A DNA stretch of 64,000 nt from Xylogone sp. PMI_703 (taxonomy: Eukaryota; Ascomycota; Leotiomycetes). Where the stretch lies: the NCBI GenBank assembly GCA_021399445.1, contig JAJTUQ010000002.1, forward strand, positions 3,968,001-4,032,000, given 5' to 3'. A program made the translations under genes and the position numbers. This document shows positions 12,196 to 24,490 of the stretch, one piece after another. Below the pieces are notes generated by a model that saw only the letters and a program-made list of their open reading frames with translations, ran no database searches and was not told the DNA's origin. How positions within the stretch are numbered: position 1 is the first letter of the stretch; the number at the start of each line of letters is the position of its first letter.

Positions 12196-13482
12196 TCAGG
12201 GTAGTCCAACACGCCAATCTGCACCCTCTCCATTCAAACCATATTTCGTACTGCTCATGTCTTTAACAGTTGTGCGCCTCATATCGCGTTTGAATCTACC
12301 CTCATAAGAACCTCCCGTTGCCCGATGCAGAGTACAAGTATTGTCCCATATTATCATATCCCCATTTTGGATCCAGTCTATAGTAAAGCGGTATTTAGGC
12401 TTCGAGACATGGTCTAACAATTCTTTGATTAGGGCGGTGCTCCCCTGTTCGTCCATATCATCGATATGGTGGACATAAGAGGCGATATAAAGATTCTAGA
12501 TAAGTACTAGTTAGACTTTATTACGTCTTGGGTCATTCTCAGCTTACCATACGGCCACTCCACTCATGAAGTTGTGCAAGTTTATGCTTACTCAGAGGTA
12601 GTGTCGTTACGTCTAGGTCTCTAAAGTACTCGGGCACGGCTGTCTTGCGAGAGTGAAATAATGAATGATTTGCAACAAGTCCTTCTATTCGTTTCTTTGT
12701 TTGCTCTGGAAGGTCTTCATATGCTGTACGGGAATCGGCGAACTGGGTCAGGTATGTAAGCGTCTATTTGATATGTAGGAAGAGAGGGAAGTCATACTTC
12801 TGTTGCACCTCCAGTGCCTGCGGGCGGGATCTTATGAGCCAGGAGGAGAGAGTGGCCGGCACGCCTTGCGTTGAACGAAGAGTCTGTGTGAAAAAGCTCG
12901 TTTGCCTATAAAATAGTTCTATAAGCCTTCAACCTAACGAAGTTCTACCTGTATCTGGTCACACACCTTGTTTCCAATTACTTGAGCTGCAGTTAAAGGA
13001 GCAACATCACCAGTATGTGGATCAATGTTGCCAGCATCAAATAGTTCTGGGTGAGCAAGACGATGTATGCGGCCAGCCTTTTGATACGGCTTTACATCGT
13101 CAAGTTCTCCAAAGTAGCTAGAGAACTTAATGTGTCTCTCATCCGTGAGTCCGGTATTGCGGCATACAACGACTCCATACTACGGGCTGAAAGTAAGTAT
13201 TTAGCTTCATGAAGGTATGTAGTTTCTTACCTTGTCAGCTATCTCCCTGATCTCTCCGTATAGTTCTGGCTCTATGTCCTTGCTCCAATCGACGCCTTGT
13301 ATCTCACAGGCGAATGTTGGATGAAGAGGGACAACAGTAAGACCAAACTTGGGGGTTCGATAAGGTTGGGGAATACTGCCTTCGATCTTCAAAGGAACCC
13401 ACGTAGGCGTTGGGCGTATGCAGATAGAAGGGTTCTGTATCGCGTTGTTGGTTGTTGTCGTCGCGGAAGTGGTTAGAGACAT
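12196..13482 (-). CDS. TauD/TfdA-family Fe(II)/2-oxoglutarate dioxygenase
   Basis: Five exons (13482-13231, 13179-12967, 12905-12798, 12742-12548, 12495-12196) are all in phase 0 and give 355 aa. The protein has the TauD/TfdA order: FGLTVVPLHPTFACEIQGVD at the N terminus, YGVVVCRNTGLTDERHI, the iron-binding facial triad His161-x-Asp163 (ELFHTDSSF) with distal His313 (NTCTLHRA), and 2-oxoglutarate-binding Arg near 329 (RDMRRTTV). Such enzymes hydroxylate small acids using oxygen and 2-oxoglutarate, often releasing a side group (taurine, aryloxyacetates, alkyl sulfates). The substrate is unknown here. It is divergent from a permease and next to the regulator, so it may open an ether, sulfonate or similarly substituted acid before the dehydratase/aldolase steps. 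That is inference. No damage was seen. Confidence 0.9.
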
Positions 13483-14293
13483 TTTGTGATCAAAATAAGC
13501 CACGTGGAATTAGCTTCTATAGCCGTTGCTTGCTTCCCTTTGTCTATGTGTTAGCCATCCATTGATCGTAAAATAGTTGATAATATACGGAGATCTTGTT
13601 GTCGTGCATAACAGGTGGCGTGGAGAGATGCTGGCCGAACAGCTAGCCCTCAACACCCATTCCGAGCCATCTTTCCGAGACTATACAAAGCTGAGAGCAG
13701 TAGCTTGGAATAATAATCACAGACGAATCATATTGCTATACTATGAGATACGAATACGATATAGTATCATCCAATTTGCCGCGCACGGTGTTGCCCCAGA
13801 AGGGATTGCATTCCACCTGCGGGTAGCAAGCCACTAGGAGCTTTTCAGCCACTCATATCTTTTCCGCATCTCGGAATGGGTCTCAGACTAACTGCGGAAC
13901 GTCTCTAACTGGTCAGATTTCTACGCCAATCGATTTCACTCCTGTTACGGGTGTTAAGCATCTTCCCCCTTAGCTAGTGTGGAGAATGCGGGGCCCCAGG
14001 ATTGTCCTGGTACTCATGCACGATGAGCTTTCTATATAGTATTGGGCAATCTTTCACTCTTGTAATGCTTGACCAGCAGGATACAATTATCCCCGTTGGA
14101 TTTTCCTGGAAACATTACTCCCTTTGTTGAACCATTTGTCGATTAGGGAGGTGATAAAGATGGGTAAACAAACTAATGTTATGAGCTTTGCTCACTTGAG
14201 AAGTAACATATCAAACACAGCCAAAGTATTCCTTGACCTAACAGCGTTACAGATAATACAAAATCCTCATGGTGGAAAGATTCATGTCTCCGC
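13483..14293. promoter_or_regulatory. Divergent promoter of dioxygenase and permease with TTCCG/CGGAA sites
   Basis: About 810 nt between divergent genes. It holds a tandem TTCCGAG at 13660-13666 and 13673-13679, a perfect palindrome TTCCGCATCTCGGAA at 13862-13876 and CGGAA at 13895-13899. The TTCCGAG heptamer also occurs at 7296-7302 in the dehydratase/aldolase promoter. These are candidate binding sites for the Zn2Cys6 protein encoded nearby. The open frame at 13577-13837 looks non-coding. The permease may have an unrecognised first exon in this interval. Confidence 0.45.
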
Positions 14294-16606
14294 ATGAACG
14301 TTCTCCATTGTGCAGGACTCTATTTTTGTGTCTTTTACTTGGGCTACGATGCATCTCTCTTGAATGGTCTACAGGCTCTACCTCAATGGACGGACTATTT
14401 CAATCATCCTAGCGTAAGTAGGTCGAAATCGACATTCATGAATGGGCTTAACCAGCTACCATACAGAGTGGCCGTCTGGGGCTCATATCTGCTAGTCTAT
14501 TTCTACGTGAGTCCATATTCTTCAATCGCAGTTTTCGGATAGCTAATAGTTTATCATCCTAGCTGCCATCGTGTATGGAGTATCTCAATGCCCACCTACA
14601 CGACTATAGCTTACTGTCAAAGGACACCATATATAAGCTCAATAATAAATACTAGATGGGGCAGGAAGCCAGCACTGGCTATTGGTTCAGTCTTGATTGT
14701 AATGTGTTTTCGTCTATTTCCGCTGATATCCGCTTACCGTTGGCTCCTCACAGATTGCTGGTGCACTCACCAATGGATTGGCAAAGAACACCGGAACATT
14801 TATCGCCGGCCGAGTTCTCCTTGGGTAAGTTCCGAATATCTGCTGGGCTCATTTCAATATTAATATAAATATAAGTGCGGGAGGACCATTCGGAAAGATC
14901 ACTGCGGTTGCTCTATTGCAGGAACTGGCCCATCCAAGACTACGTCCGTAGGTCAATCTTCCATGCTTGCTAAGGATTCGCTCTGATTGTAACAACCGTT
15001 TTCTATTCCAGAATCCTTGCTAGCTCCTTTTATGGCAACTACTATCTTGGATCTACCGCTGCAGCTTGGTTCTGTTGTAAGCAGATAAAGAGACTCACCA
15101 CGTCGTCATACCTAGCTAATAATTAATTGCCATTAGTCGGGTCTCTTCGTTGGGGCAGTACGGAATGGTCATGGAGAGCACCTTGTATCTTTCAAATCTC
15201 TTCGCCACTAATTGTTCTTCTCCTCCTATTAATAATCCCCGAGAGCCCACGTGTAAGATCAAACTCTTGATACTATATAATTTACTATAGAATACTGATC
15301 AGCAAGCAGTGGCTTATCTACAATGGCCAGAAACAAAAGGCTATGGATATTCTAGTGAAGTACCATGCTAATGGTGATGTCAATGATGAGCTCGTGAACC
15401 ATGAGTTCAACGAAATCTGCCTAGCTATTAAGCTTGAGGAAGAAAGCCAAAAGTGTAGCTATGTTGACTTTATAAAGACGCCAGCAAACCGACGCCGTCT
15501 ACTCGTCCTGCTTACAATGGCTACTGGTACGGTAAGTTTGGACTGAATGACCCGGATAATACGCGTATGCTGATATCACAATCTTAGAACTGGATCGGTA
15601 ACGGAATTATCACGTACTATCTTGCTCCAGTGCTTAAGCTCTCAGGCATAACGGATCCTACACAAGTTGGTAGGGTACTGCACAGTTGTCTCTTGGAATA
15701 TGCGCTGACTGTTTACTACTTCTAGCTGGTATAAATGGTGGAATTGCGGTATGGAACCTGTTACTTGCATACCTCGGCGCCTTCAATGCTGAACGCCTTG
15801 GACGGAGAGCACTATGGCTTTCGTCTACTATTGGCATGTTAGTAACTTACGTCGTCATGACGGGTTTATCCGTAAGTTACTCCGTCTACGTTCAAGAAGC
15901 GCTTGTTCACCGAAATAGGGAAGCTTTGCAAACCATCCCAACCACGCTGTTGGAATTGCAATAGTACCAATGTTGTTCATATACTATGGGTTTTACGATA
16001 TAGGTTGGACACCGCTGCCATGTAAGTGAATAATGTCTGAGTAGCTTCTTTGTCTCCCATTCTCATTCACGAATTCACAGTTTCTTACGGAGCCGAAATC
16101 CTTCCATACCATATGCGCCTAAAGGGGTTGAGCATCATGCTTTCTGTTCAAAGTGTTGCTCAAGCATTCGTAAGTTATTCTTTGTTTGTACTAGATCTCT
16201 CTGATAAATCTGAATAGAACCAATGGGTGAACCCTATCGCCCTTAGCAACCTTGCCTGGAAATAGTAAGTCATTCTTGTTCCAAATATCGCATGCGACTG
16301 ACTCCTGGACCCAGCTATATCATTTACATCGTACTAATTACCATATATCTCGTCCTCATATTTTTCTTCTTCCCTGAGACAAGGTTCGTTAATCAGCAGC
16401 TGTGCCATAATTCTTGCTAACCCAGTGATAGAGGTCTTACCATTGAAGAAGTATCCGTGGTGTTTGATACTGGCAGACTCGGTGATACTAGCGTGGCAGC
16501 ATCTCAGTTCTACAGCCATCAGGCTAAACACGAGGATCTAAGGAGCTCTGCGGACGCTGAAAAGAGAGATACTGTCCACATTGAGACTAGTAAAAATGTT
16601 GTTTGA
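14294..16606 (+). CDS. MFS sugar/sugar-acid permease, lactose permease (LAC12)-like
   Basis: Sixteen exons can be assembled (14294-14413, 14467-14506, 14563-14572, 14623-14698, 14754-14824, 14876-14947, 15012-15076, 15137-15252, 15310-15531, 15588-15669, 15726-15871, 15919-16021, 16081-16169, 16218-16264, 16315-16383, 16432-16606), 1503 nt or 500 aa with no broken frame. Family landmarks are LGYDASLLNGLQALPQWTDYF at the first helix, NTRWGRKPALAIGS (MFS motif A), AKNTGTFIAGRVLLG, the PESPRWL sugar-transporter signature, GNGIITYYLAPVL, NAERLGRRALWL, YGAEILPYHMRLKGL and the FFFPETRGLTIEEV signature. Twelve helices are expected. Exon 3 is only 10 nt. The start is uncertain: frame is open upstream to WWKDSCLR, and a first exon may be missing. 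In this context it probably imports the sugar or acid used by the cluster. Confidence 0.88.
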
Positions 16607-16988
16607 TATCAAGACACAAGGATATATTAAGACATATTTTGTAACACAATAAAGGTGTTAACTACGACGAAATTTGACTCATGCTAATGAGATATATACT
16701 ATGAAAACGCTTGGTCTTGGCTAGTTACGAGCTATGCCCTGAATATTGGAACCTCTCGTCGCAAACAGAGGGTTTCCAAATTCTTCTAATAAGGATATCT
16801 TCATGGTCTTCAAGCAGTGGTAGTAGAGTCTTATGATCTAAATAGAAGAGTAAGAGCATAGAAACAGGAAAATCGCTATATGTTACAAATGCTCTTAGTG
16901 AATGCTTAGCTTGATTTGATGGCATAACATGAGATAAAAGTCATTCAATTCTGGGTATACTAAATCAATATAACTACATAAATTTGCG
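16607..16988. other. Convergent 3' intergenic region
   Basis: About 380 AT-rich nt between the permease and the convergent P450 gene. Nothing specific was recognised. It marks the border between the catabolic cluster and the tailoring-gene cluster. Confidence 0.4.
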
Positions 16989-18748
16989 CTAATTCTTATA
17001 TTCCTTTACAGGCATGGCAATTGGTGTCATCCGTACTCTCAAGCCATCCTTAGGCAATATAGTAATTTGCAGAACACAGTCAACTTCTTTGTCTGGATTC
17101 TCCAGCTCCATATGGAACCGGCCTACTAGTGCTGCGAGGAGGAAGAGCAGCTCAGAGCGGGCAAACGCAGTACCGATACAGCTGCGTGGACCATGAAGGA
17201 ATGTCATATTTGCGTAGTTGCCAGATGCACCTCCAGAATTGCTCATTCCTGGCTTGAGCCACCGACCCGGGTTGAACTCGTCAGCATCTGGGCCCCAGTG
17301 TCGCATGTCGTGGTTAATGGCGCGGATAGGTAGTGCAATCATTGTTTCTGCTGGCACAAATAGACCATCTACTGTAGTATCGCATACTGTGCGTCGCAGT
17401 GTGACTGGTACAGATGGATAGAAGCGTAGGAGCTCGTTGCAGAAGGCGTTAAGGTACGGTAAGTGGTCAATCTTGTCTGTGGTGGATGTTCCTGCAAATG
17501 GGTCGGTCATGTCCAGATTTGCGTGAATCTCCTCGCGCAACTGTTGTTGGATGTTCTGGTACTTGCATAAAGCATAGACAGCCCACAAGAAGCCTGCAGA
17601 GGTGGACTCATGACCGGCACCCAAGAAAGTCATTGTCTCATCTACGAGGCCTTCCTCGCTGAATGCACCACTCTGTACAGCTACGGATACAATGTCCCTG
17701 CTCAGCTCGTCTGCTCTGCCTTTATTTGTCGTATGAGCGTGGACCACCTCTGTCGCGACTCCTCGGACAACCTGCATTGCCGCGGCGCGCATGCGTTTGG
17801 CTTTCGAAGGCATCTTAAGGCCTATTTGGAAGATAGTTTCCAGACCGAGACTGCGTGCAATGCCTAGTAGCAGTGTTGGCTGTCTTGAGTTACTGGTGAT
17901 ACGCTTGTATTCCTGATGGATCCTGTTCTCTGGTTCTTGTAATGACCTGAAATCGAAACCCATTCCAGCTACTCCAATGATATCAAGCGTGGCTCGTGTG
18001 GTCCAATCATGCATTTGAACGACCCTATCACTGTCAGACTTAGCCCTGACATGATCCTCAATTGCATCTGCCATCTGAATACTCTTGGTCCAGAATGTGG
18101 GATATAAGTTCTTAATATGGCGAAAGGCAAATGCCGGTGCAAGGTTCTTTCGTAGAACCTATCATGGTGTCAGTTGAGCCATTTAGTTGCCAATGAAGAG
18201 AGTAAGAGACAAAAGAATATAATACTAGAACTTACCTTGTGTTCGTCTCCTTCTGCGACGAAGAGGCCTTTGGCGAAGAGATAGGACAAGTCAAATTTGA
18301 TATGCTCGGGCTTTTCAAAATTGTAAGGTTTGCGAACAAGAACGTCTGCCAAACCCTCGGCGCTGAGAATAAGGAGCATCTCTCTGCCATGAGGCATGTA
18401 GGAACGAAGAAGTCCATTGTGATTTGTTGTGCTTGCAAATTTGAAAAAGGATGCTTCAATGTCACGGCGGTTCATAAGGCGCCCAAAAAGGTTCATCTAT
18501 ACCATGAATGTGAGTGGTTGCCGGAAACTTTGTAAAAGTCCACTTACGTGAGGAAGGGCTTTGAAAGGGGTGAGAAAATAGGGATATAGGATCGCTGTGT
18601 ATATCAATTGGCACAGCAATATGAGCCCAAAAAGACATGCTGCTGTGGTTGAGCGAGATTGGTTGATAGAACACCGAGGAAATTGTTTATCAATTACAAT
18701 AGCAACAACAGCAGAAGCTGCCAGCGTACTCATGAGAGAGGGCGCCAT
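16989..18748 (-). CDS. Cytochrome P450 monooxygenase
   Basis: Three exons (18748-18548, 18496-18236, 18158-16989) give 543 aa. The N terminus has hydrophobic helices (STLAASAVVAIVI; ACLFGLILLCQLIYTAILY), consistent with ER anchoring by more than one span. The P450 core is complete: I-helix oxygen-binding AGHEST, K-helix ExxR in NELLRFYPSVP, PERF-like region NPGRWLKPG, and heme-binding FLHGPRSCIG with the axial Cys at about residue 481. This pattern (GPRSCIGTAFARSE) is common among fungal P450s acting on terpenoid or polyketide intermediates. Neighbours further right are two acyltransferases, a sulfotransferase-like gene and another P450, so a role in decorating a secondary metabolite is likely. 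The substrate is not deducible. The gene looks intact. Confidence 0.92.
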
Positions 18749-21700
18749 CTTGAGCAGATGGGCCTCGCAATTACACAAATCCGAATACAAGTAAAGGGAC
18801 AGGAGGACAGAGCATGCATCCAATACTATGAAATTCACATATATCATTATATTTATTCGCCATGGAAATAACAGATAAGGAGAAGTCTCAGTCCTCGATC
18901 CGGCCACTATAAACCCATAATTACTTGTAAAACAATGCACTGTAATCAACATATGTAAATATTCGGTGATATTTGCTTTATACAGTCCCAGACAAGAATG
19001 AGAATTTTTAAGTTAACCATCTAGTGGTGGCGTCTTAGTAAGTCCTGCATTACCCCTGGCTTTAATGTACTGCTCCGCGGTCCTCTATAGTACACTATGA
19101 ATAATATAGTTCCATGGTATTACCGTGCTTGCAGTAGCGTGTTGATTGTGCGGCGTAGCGGCTACAGTGGCTTATTCCATGATGTATCCTCGGCGTTATT
19201 CATTACCCCCATAAGCTTATTCAGTAAAGTACTGTAAAGTCTTGCATGCCTAAGTAGCCGATAATATGCGCGGTAGTCCCATTTTGTCTTTTTCGATTTT
19301 CTCTTTCCTTTCTTTTTGGCTAACAGAGGACAGATATCTAGGGGATGCTGCGTGCTTATAGGTGCATCCACAAATGCTAGTGAAGCTAGCATTGCCACAT
19401 TAGGAAGCATTGAAGCAAAATGCGTCGGAAGACCCGTCAGGGAGGATGCAGTACCCGGGTCCGACAATTGTAATCAAGCTAGCCGATAGCTGCACGACTC
19501 ATACATTATTGTAATAATCCGAAAAAGGAATCAAGCAATAGACATGCGAGGCTTAGGCGCATATCATCGTTGCCCTAATCAGGCTTCGAGAAAGCAAATG
19601 GCCAAAGGTTCAGCACCCGCATCAATTGCCGTACACAGTAACTGCGCTTTTGAGCGGGTCCGTATAATAATATATCTCGCTTCCGTCGCCTCGAAAGGCG
19701 TTTTGCCTCCGAATTACTTCTTAGTCTTAGCCTAAGTAATGCAGTAAGTTCAGACGAAATACCTGGCGTATAGAAGATATTTTCTGTTCGAGACGCCTTG
19801 GCTAGAGCTGGGGGCAGTTTAAAAAAGCAGTTTCGCATTACTTGTCTATTCGGGCTGGTACATAATCACTTCTTAGCAGCATGAACCCTTACATTACTAC
19901 GTGTACTGTGGTTAAAATAGTAAATTGCACTCACGCAGTTGATATCGTGTATATACGGAGGTAGCGTCGGCAAATTATTAGCATAGGTAATAATGGTACC
20001 AGTATTAACGAACTACCTAAAAATATGACTGCTTTGGAAGCAAAAGAGCCTTCATATTCTGTATGTAATACAGCCCCCTCCTGTTTGACCGTTAGTACGC
20101 CATACCTGTAGTAATGTTGATGCCTCACTTCGAGAGCAGGCCAACAGACTACAACCAATAAACGTCATTGATTATTGACATTATTCTCGTGGAATTCGTA
20201 CACAGAGGACTTCTGGGGATATAATTCTTTACACGGAAGGCGGTATCAAGAAACTGGGTGACAAAACTAGGCACTGATATTGTCATCTATAGGGTGTACT
20301 AACAATTGAAATAGGAAACGAGGGAAGAGGAGGCTGTAGTTTGAAAGTAATTAATGATCCATAGAGTACTAAAATATGACTCGATTCATGAATTGCTTGC
20401 TTTATGCAAGCATATTATTTAGCCGAGAATTGATAGTGCTTACTGTGTATTTTGTCCGGGCGTTTGGGGCCCAAATATCGGGCTCGCCCGGTCGAGGAAC
20501 GGTGTCACTACGTGTGACAGGGCTAGATTGCCAAACAGGTGGGGCATTAGTAGTTCCCACGTAAAGGCTTACAGTACCAACGTAAGCTCGCTCCTAATTG
20601 GGTGGCATCACGGAATTTCTTTTGTCATTGGCCCGTAATTGAGAGTGCCTTTACCTCGCACTTTGTTGTTCATGGCTTTATCAGCAAACAAGGAGTCCAC
20701 CAGGAATCATAGATAAAATTTGCTCCATTCTCCGAAAGTTGATTACCGGTACGCCGGTTAGTGTGGAGGCTTCCATCCACACTTGGCCAAAAAGCTTATC
20801 GATAGGTTAAATTGAATAAATGGAACTCACATTATACAGTACTGACGCTATGATTTATAATCAATCGCACCCTGGGGCGTCTCCTAGATGGTGCGAGTCA
20901 GACAATTGAAAAGTTAACCAGAGATAGGAACATCTCGTGATAGGTCTTCTCTTGATCCTGAGGATTATTGAACATTATCACTTTTTAGAAAGGCCAATCC
21001 CTCCAGATTTTGGCGCTAACCCTAGCACTTTACTGCAGGTCTGAATCCAAAGGGATCCCTGAATGCGAGCGAGGCGAGTTCCTAGGAAAAGTTACATACC
21101 ACTTGTGATCAGCAGGCACGGAGCCTCGGAAGCGGGCCATGCACGCAACGAAAGGCCAAGTAACAGCCACACCCGCAAACTGCCTTATTCGTATAAGGCT
21201 AAGTGCTTGAGCGTAAGCTTATTCCCGTGTAAATCGTGCACTACTGTGCCACAGTATTTAGACATCCTCCCATTGGAAGGGTGTAAAGGGCGAGGAATAC
21301 AGCATCCAGCTAAGCAACAGCCACGTGCCAGATTGTATTTGCTTCCATCCGCTCCAAAGACATACCGTATGCGGGTATTGCAACCCACCCCGAACTATCC
21401 CTAGAGTCTCAGAAGACATTCTGCAGCCGCTTTTGGTGTGATTCCTAATACAATAACTTTGGGAAAACGGAATATCAAAGATTATACAAGCATGATTTAG
21501 AATGGATAGGATATTAATCTAAGGTAAACAAATATTTTTATTAACCTAATATCGTACTATTTATCGTCATAAAATCGAAAATACTTACTTCTAGTGCCTG
21601 TCTAAATGCAGTCTCAACGGTTGAGATTCCACATCTTTGTAAAACCATTCATGCCTGATGTAACCCTAAAAACATCTGAGGTTCTAGGAGGAGGCGCTTG

Positions 21701-22576
21701 TACTGTATTAGCAAAGCCTACTCTACCGTAGGGGATAGTAATAACATTGTAATTATAGAATGTAAATCCGACACTATGGCCTTAAGGCATTTACGCAAAT
21801 CAAGAGCGGGTTCACACTAGAAAGATCACAATTTTCAACCTCGTGTCTGTGCCTACCCTGTATAGTCATTACGCCGTTAGAAACCTAAAAATATCAAAAA
21901 GAAAACCTGATTACTAAATGGAGTAAGTGACGCTACTCCTATTTTAGTCTTATTCAAAATATGCATTCCGTGTAAAATGGTAATTTGATAAATGATTAGA
22001 CTACGGATCGGCCGATTGGCCAATTGCCTCCGATAATACAACAGTAACTCGACTAAGATATAGTAGTAATATCGCATGCCAAGGTAGCACACATACTGTG
22101 TGTGCGTGTGTGGGACACGAGTGCATGCATCCAACATAATACTTTCACATCGCAAACGTCGCTCATATCCGGTATCTATTTTCGTAAGGGTAGCAATAAG
22201 TAATCCTCGCGATTCTCTGTCTCTTATCCTTCACCAATGTGAGATGCAAGGGTGCTGTAAAAATTGAAACTTCTTACTGTACAGTAGTGATCCCAAATCC
22301 TCATAGTTCGGACAAGGGCGAAGACGCCATTGTCACTAGACACTATCGAACTTCCTCCCAGTGCGATAAGGCCCGAAAAGATGATGGCTCACATGGAGCA
22401 GTGGGAGAATTGGCCGTTGTAAGAGTTTGTCTGGGTCCTAATTGAATCGGTATATAGCTAGATTCTCGTTTCTGAATATATGTGATTTGTTAGAATTCAC
22501 CTGTTCTCCAATTCTTTGTTGTATCTTGTATCTTCTTCACCTGAGGCCCCTTGGGTACCACTGCTTTTCACCTATC
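18749..22576. other. 3.8-kb gene-free interval inside the tailoring cluster
   Basis: No coding region with recognisable domains, splice-consistent exons or codon regularity was found on either strand. Scattered open frames of 60-113 codons match nothing I know. It includes a perfect 8-bp hairpin (20760-20783) and several TACTGTA/TACAGTA words (19222, 20835, 22278). It may be degraded sequence where a cluster gene or a transposon once lay. That is inference. Confidence 0.45.
20760..20783. repeat. Short perfect hairpin
   Basis: AGTGTGGA (20760-20767) and TCCACACT (20776-20783) are perfect inverted 8-mers around an 8-nt loop in the gene-free interval. It resembles a transposon end or MITE relic, but no partner or target-site duplication was found. 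Confidence 0.4.
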
Positions 22577-23936
22577 ATGACCTTCAACATGCATACGGAT
22601 CTATGGGATGGTCGGGTATACTTTGTACTGGCCATCCTTTCGACTCCTATTCTTCTATCATTGCCTCCAAGTTCAGTCATTCGCCGCGCGCTGTACTATC
22701 TGCCACTGTTACTCCTTTTCTATGCCTATAATGCTCCGCTCGGCTCTGGCACACCAGATTCGCCCTCAACTGGTGCATACCAGTTCGGTATCTTGCTTGC
22801 CAGCTGGACCATGCGTATCTTGGATCGCATGTACCTCAATGATCCAGAGACTGCTTTCCTGCGTATTGATGATGAAAAACCCCAGTCACCATTGAAGTAC
22901 TCTCCTCTGGAGAAGTTGGGGTGGGCATTGGAGCTCATGTTTGTCACTCGTGGTGTCGGCTGGAATTGGCAGATTTCCCAGATACCCCCGCAAAAGGCCC
23001 TTAGTCGTGGCTCTTTTCTGTTTAAGAAGGCACGCGAGGCAGTCGTCACGATCGGCATTCTATGCATGATCAAGGTGGCATCGGCGAGCCTCCTCCGCCT
23101 TGCTGAAGGTGTTAGTGAAGCTAATATGTTGACCACTCTTTTGCTTCATCCTGCATTTCTCCATGCGTTCATGTATGCTTCATGGGCATTTGTAGTCTTC
23201 AGCTCGCTCAACTTAGCGGAGAATATCATGGCATTGATATTCGTTGGTTTCCGCATCACTAAGAGATGGAGTCACCCAGAGATGTGGCCATCCGTTTTTG
23301 GTAGCATCAAAGAGAGCTACGGTATTCGACGAAGCTGGGGGTAAGTTCTGATCTTTTTCGCTGACTCCTCATTCTTCAAACATTAGAGCCAAGGTGAATT
23401 GGGACTTACGCTATATAAATAGGCTATTTTGGCACCAAAATATGAGACGTATCTGCCAGTCACCTGCAAACTTTGTGTTGCAAAATATACCCCTGTTTGA
23501 GAAACCAAAGTCTCGTGCAGTTGTACTTGCACGCCGGTATATGCGTCTGATGCTGATCTTCTTCTTCTCCGGAATAATCCATGCTGGAGGTTCTATCTAT
23601 ATGTCGCAGCATCAAGCTAATGTCACTGACGGCGGTAACATCATCGGATTTGTCTACCAGGGGCTCGCACTCATGGGTGAAGATGCTCTACTATGGTTGC
23701 TTGGCGTTGATGATACCAAATCTGCATCTCTCATCCGGCGCATAATTGGTTACTCATTCGTACATGGCTACGCTGCATATGCAACACCAACATTGAAAGT
23801 GATACCGCTTGCTCGGGATCATGGGTTGCAGGCACCTGGTAGCCCCTATATGGTTGGGGTAAAGATGGTGGGAGTGGGTGCTCAGGGTGTATTGAAAAAT
23901 CCCTTTGCCACAATGGTTGGCTCTTTTAACGTTTGA
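22577..23936 (+). CDS. Wax synthase-like MBOAT O-acyltransferase (first copy)
   Basis: Two exons (22577-23340, 23423-23936) give 425 aa. The protein is polytopic: repeated hydrophobic helices including VYFVLAILSTPILLSL, AFLHAFMYASWAFVVFSSL and YMRLMLIFFFSGIIH. Family landmarks are YGIRRSWG joined by splicing to LFWHQNMRR (the WGxxWHQ signature of wax-synthase-like acyltransferases) and the conserved His in FFSGIIHAGGS, the probable catalytic residue. Fungal homologues such as Tri7-, Pyr7/8- and AusQ-type enzymes move an acetyl or other acyl group from CoA to a hydroxyl of a terpenoid or meroterpenoid in the ER membrane. The start is the first ATG giving the expected N terminus (MTFNMHTDLWDGR). 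Frame is open upstream without another ATG. A second, divergent copy lies 2.7 kb away. Confidence 0.85.
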
Positions 23937-24490
23937 ATGTATGTAAAATGGGTACACTTTTCCAATTATGAGTAAATGGTGGATCACTCTAGAGTTTTGG
24001 TAGTTTATGTATATACGCGTATTGTAAATAGACTGATGTTGAGTTTATCCAAGATTTTTCCACCTTCATACTGTGTCAATATTGTTGCGAGCCATATCTA
24101 CTTGTAGCAAAACATGCACCAGTACAACTATGTGACTGATCATATTTCATGTACTTATGGAACTGTAATTTTTGTGTGAAAGTCTTTATCCATTGGTGTC
24201 CACTCTTAGAGTATTCGATACTATCTCCGAAACAAATATCTTTGGAGCGATTACAATACTTATAATGTTAGGGATGGCTTGTACCAGCTCTTACTATCCG
24301 ATTTGTTGATATTTACTTAATATTTCCTCCACTGTGGATATCATCTGGACACTTTCACTGCGAATGGACTAAATTCTTATAAAATCAATCATGTTCATTG
24401 GTATCGCGGTCTAACATGGTGCGCTAGTCTATGTACAAGTTCTTTCTATTTACCCGCTGGATACGATCTCCCCAGTCACCCCAGGCTACA
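23937..24490. other. Convergent 3' intergenic region
   Basis: About 550 AT-rich nt between the first acyltransferase and the convergent sulfotransferase-like gene. No feature was recognised beyond 3' flanks. Confidence 0.4.

Noticed and set aside
13577..13837. Open frame of 86 codons between the dioxygenase and permease genes
   Set aside because: No family resemblance, overlaps the shared promoter with its TTCCG/CGGAA sites, and the composition looks non-coding.
19162..19467. 101-codon minus-strand frame in the 3.8-kb gap
   Set aside because: Includes a lysine run from an A/T-rich stretch, no domain, no supporting neighbours or splice sites.
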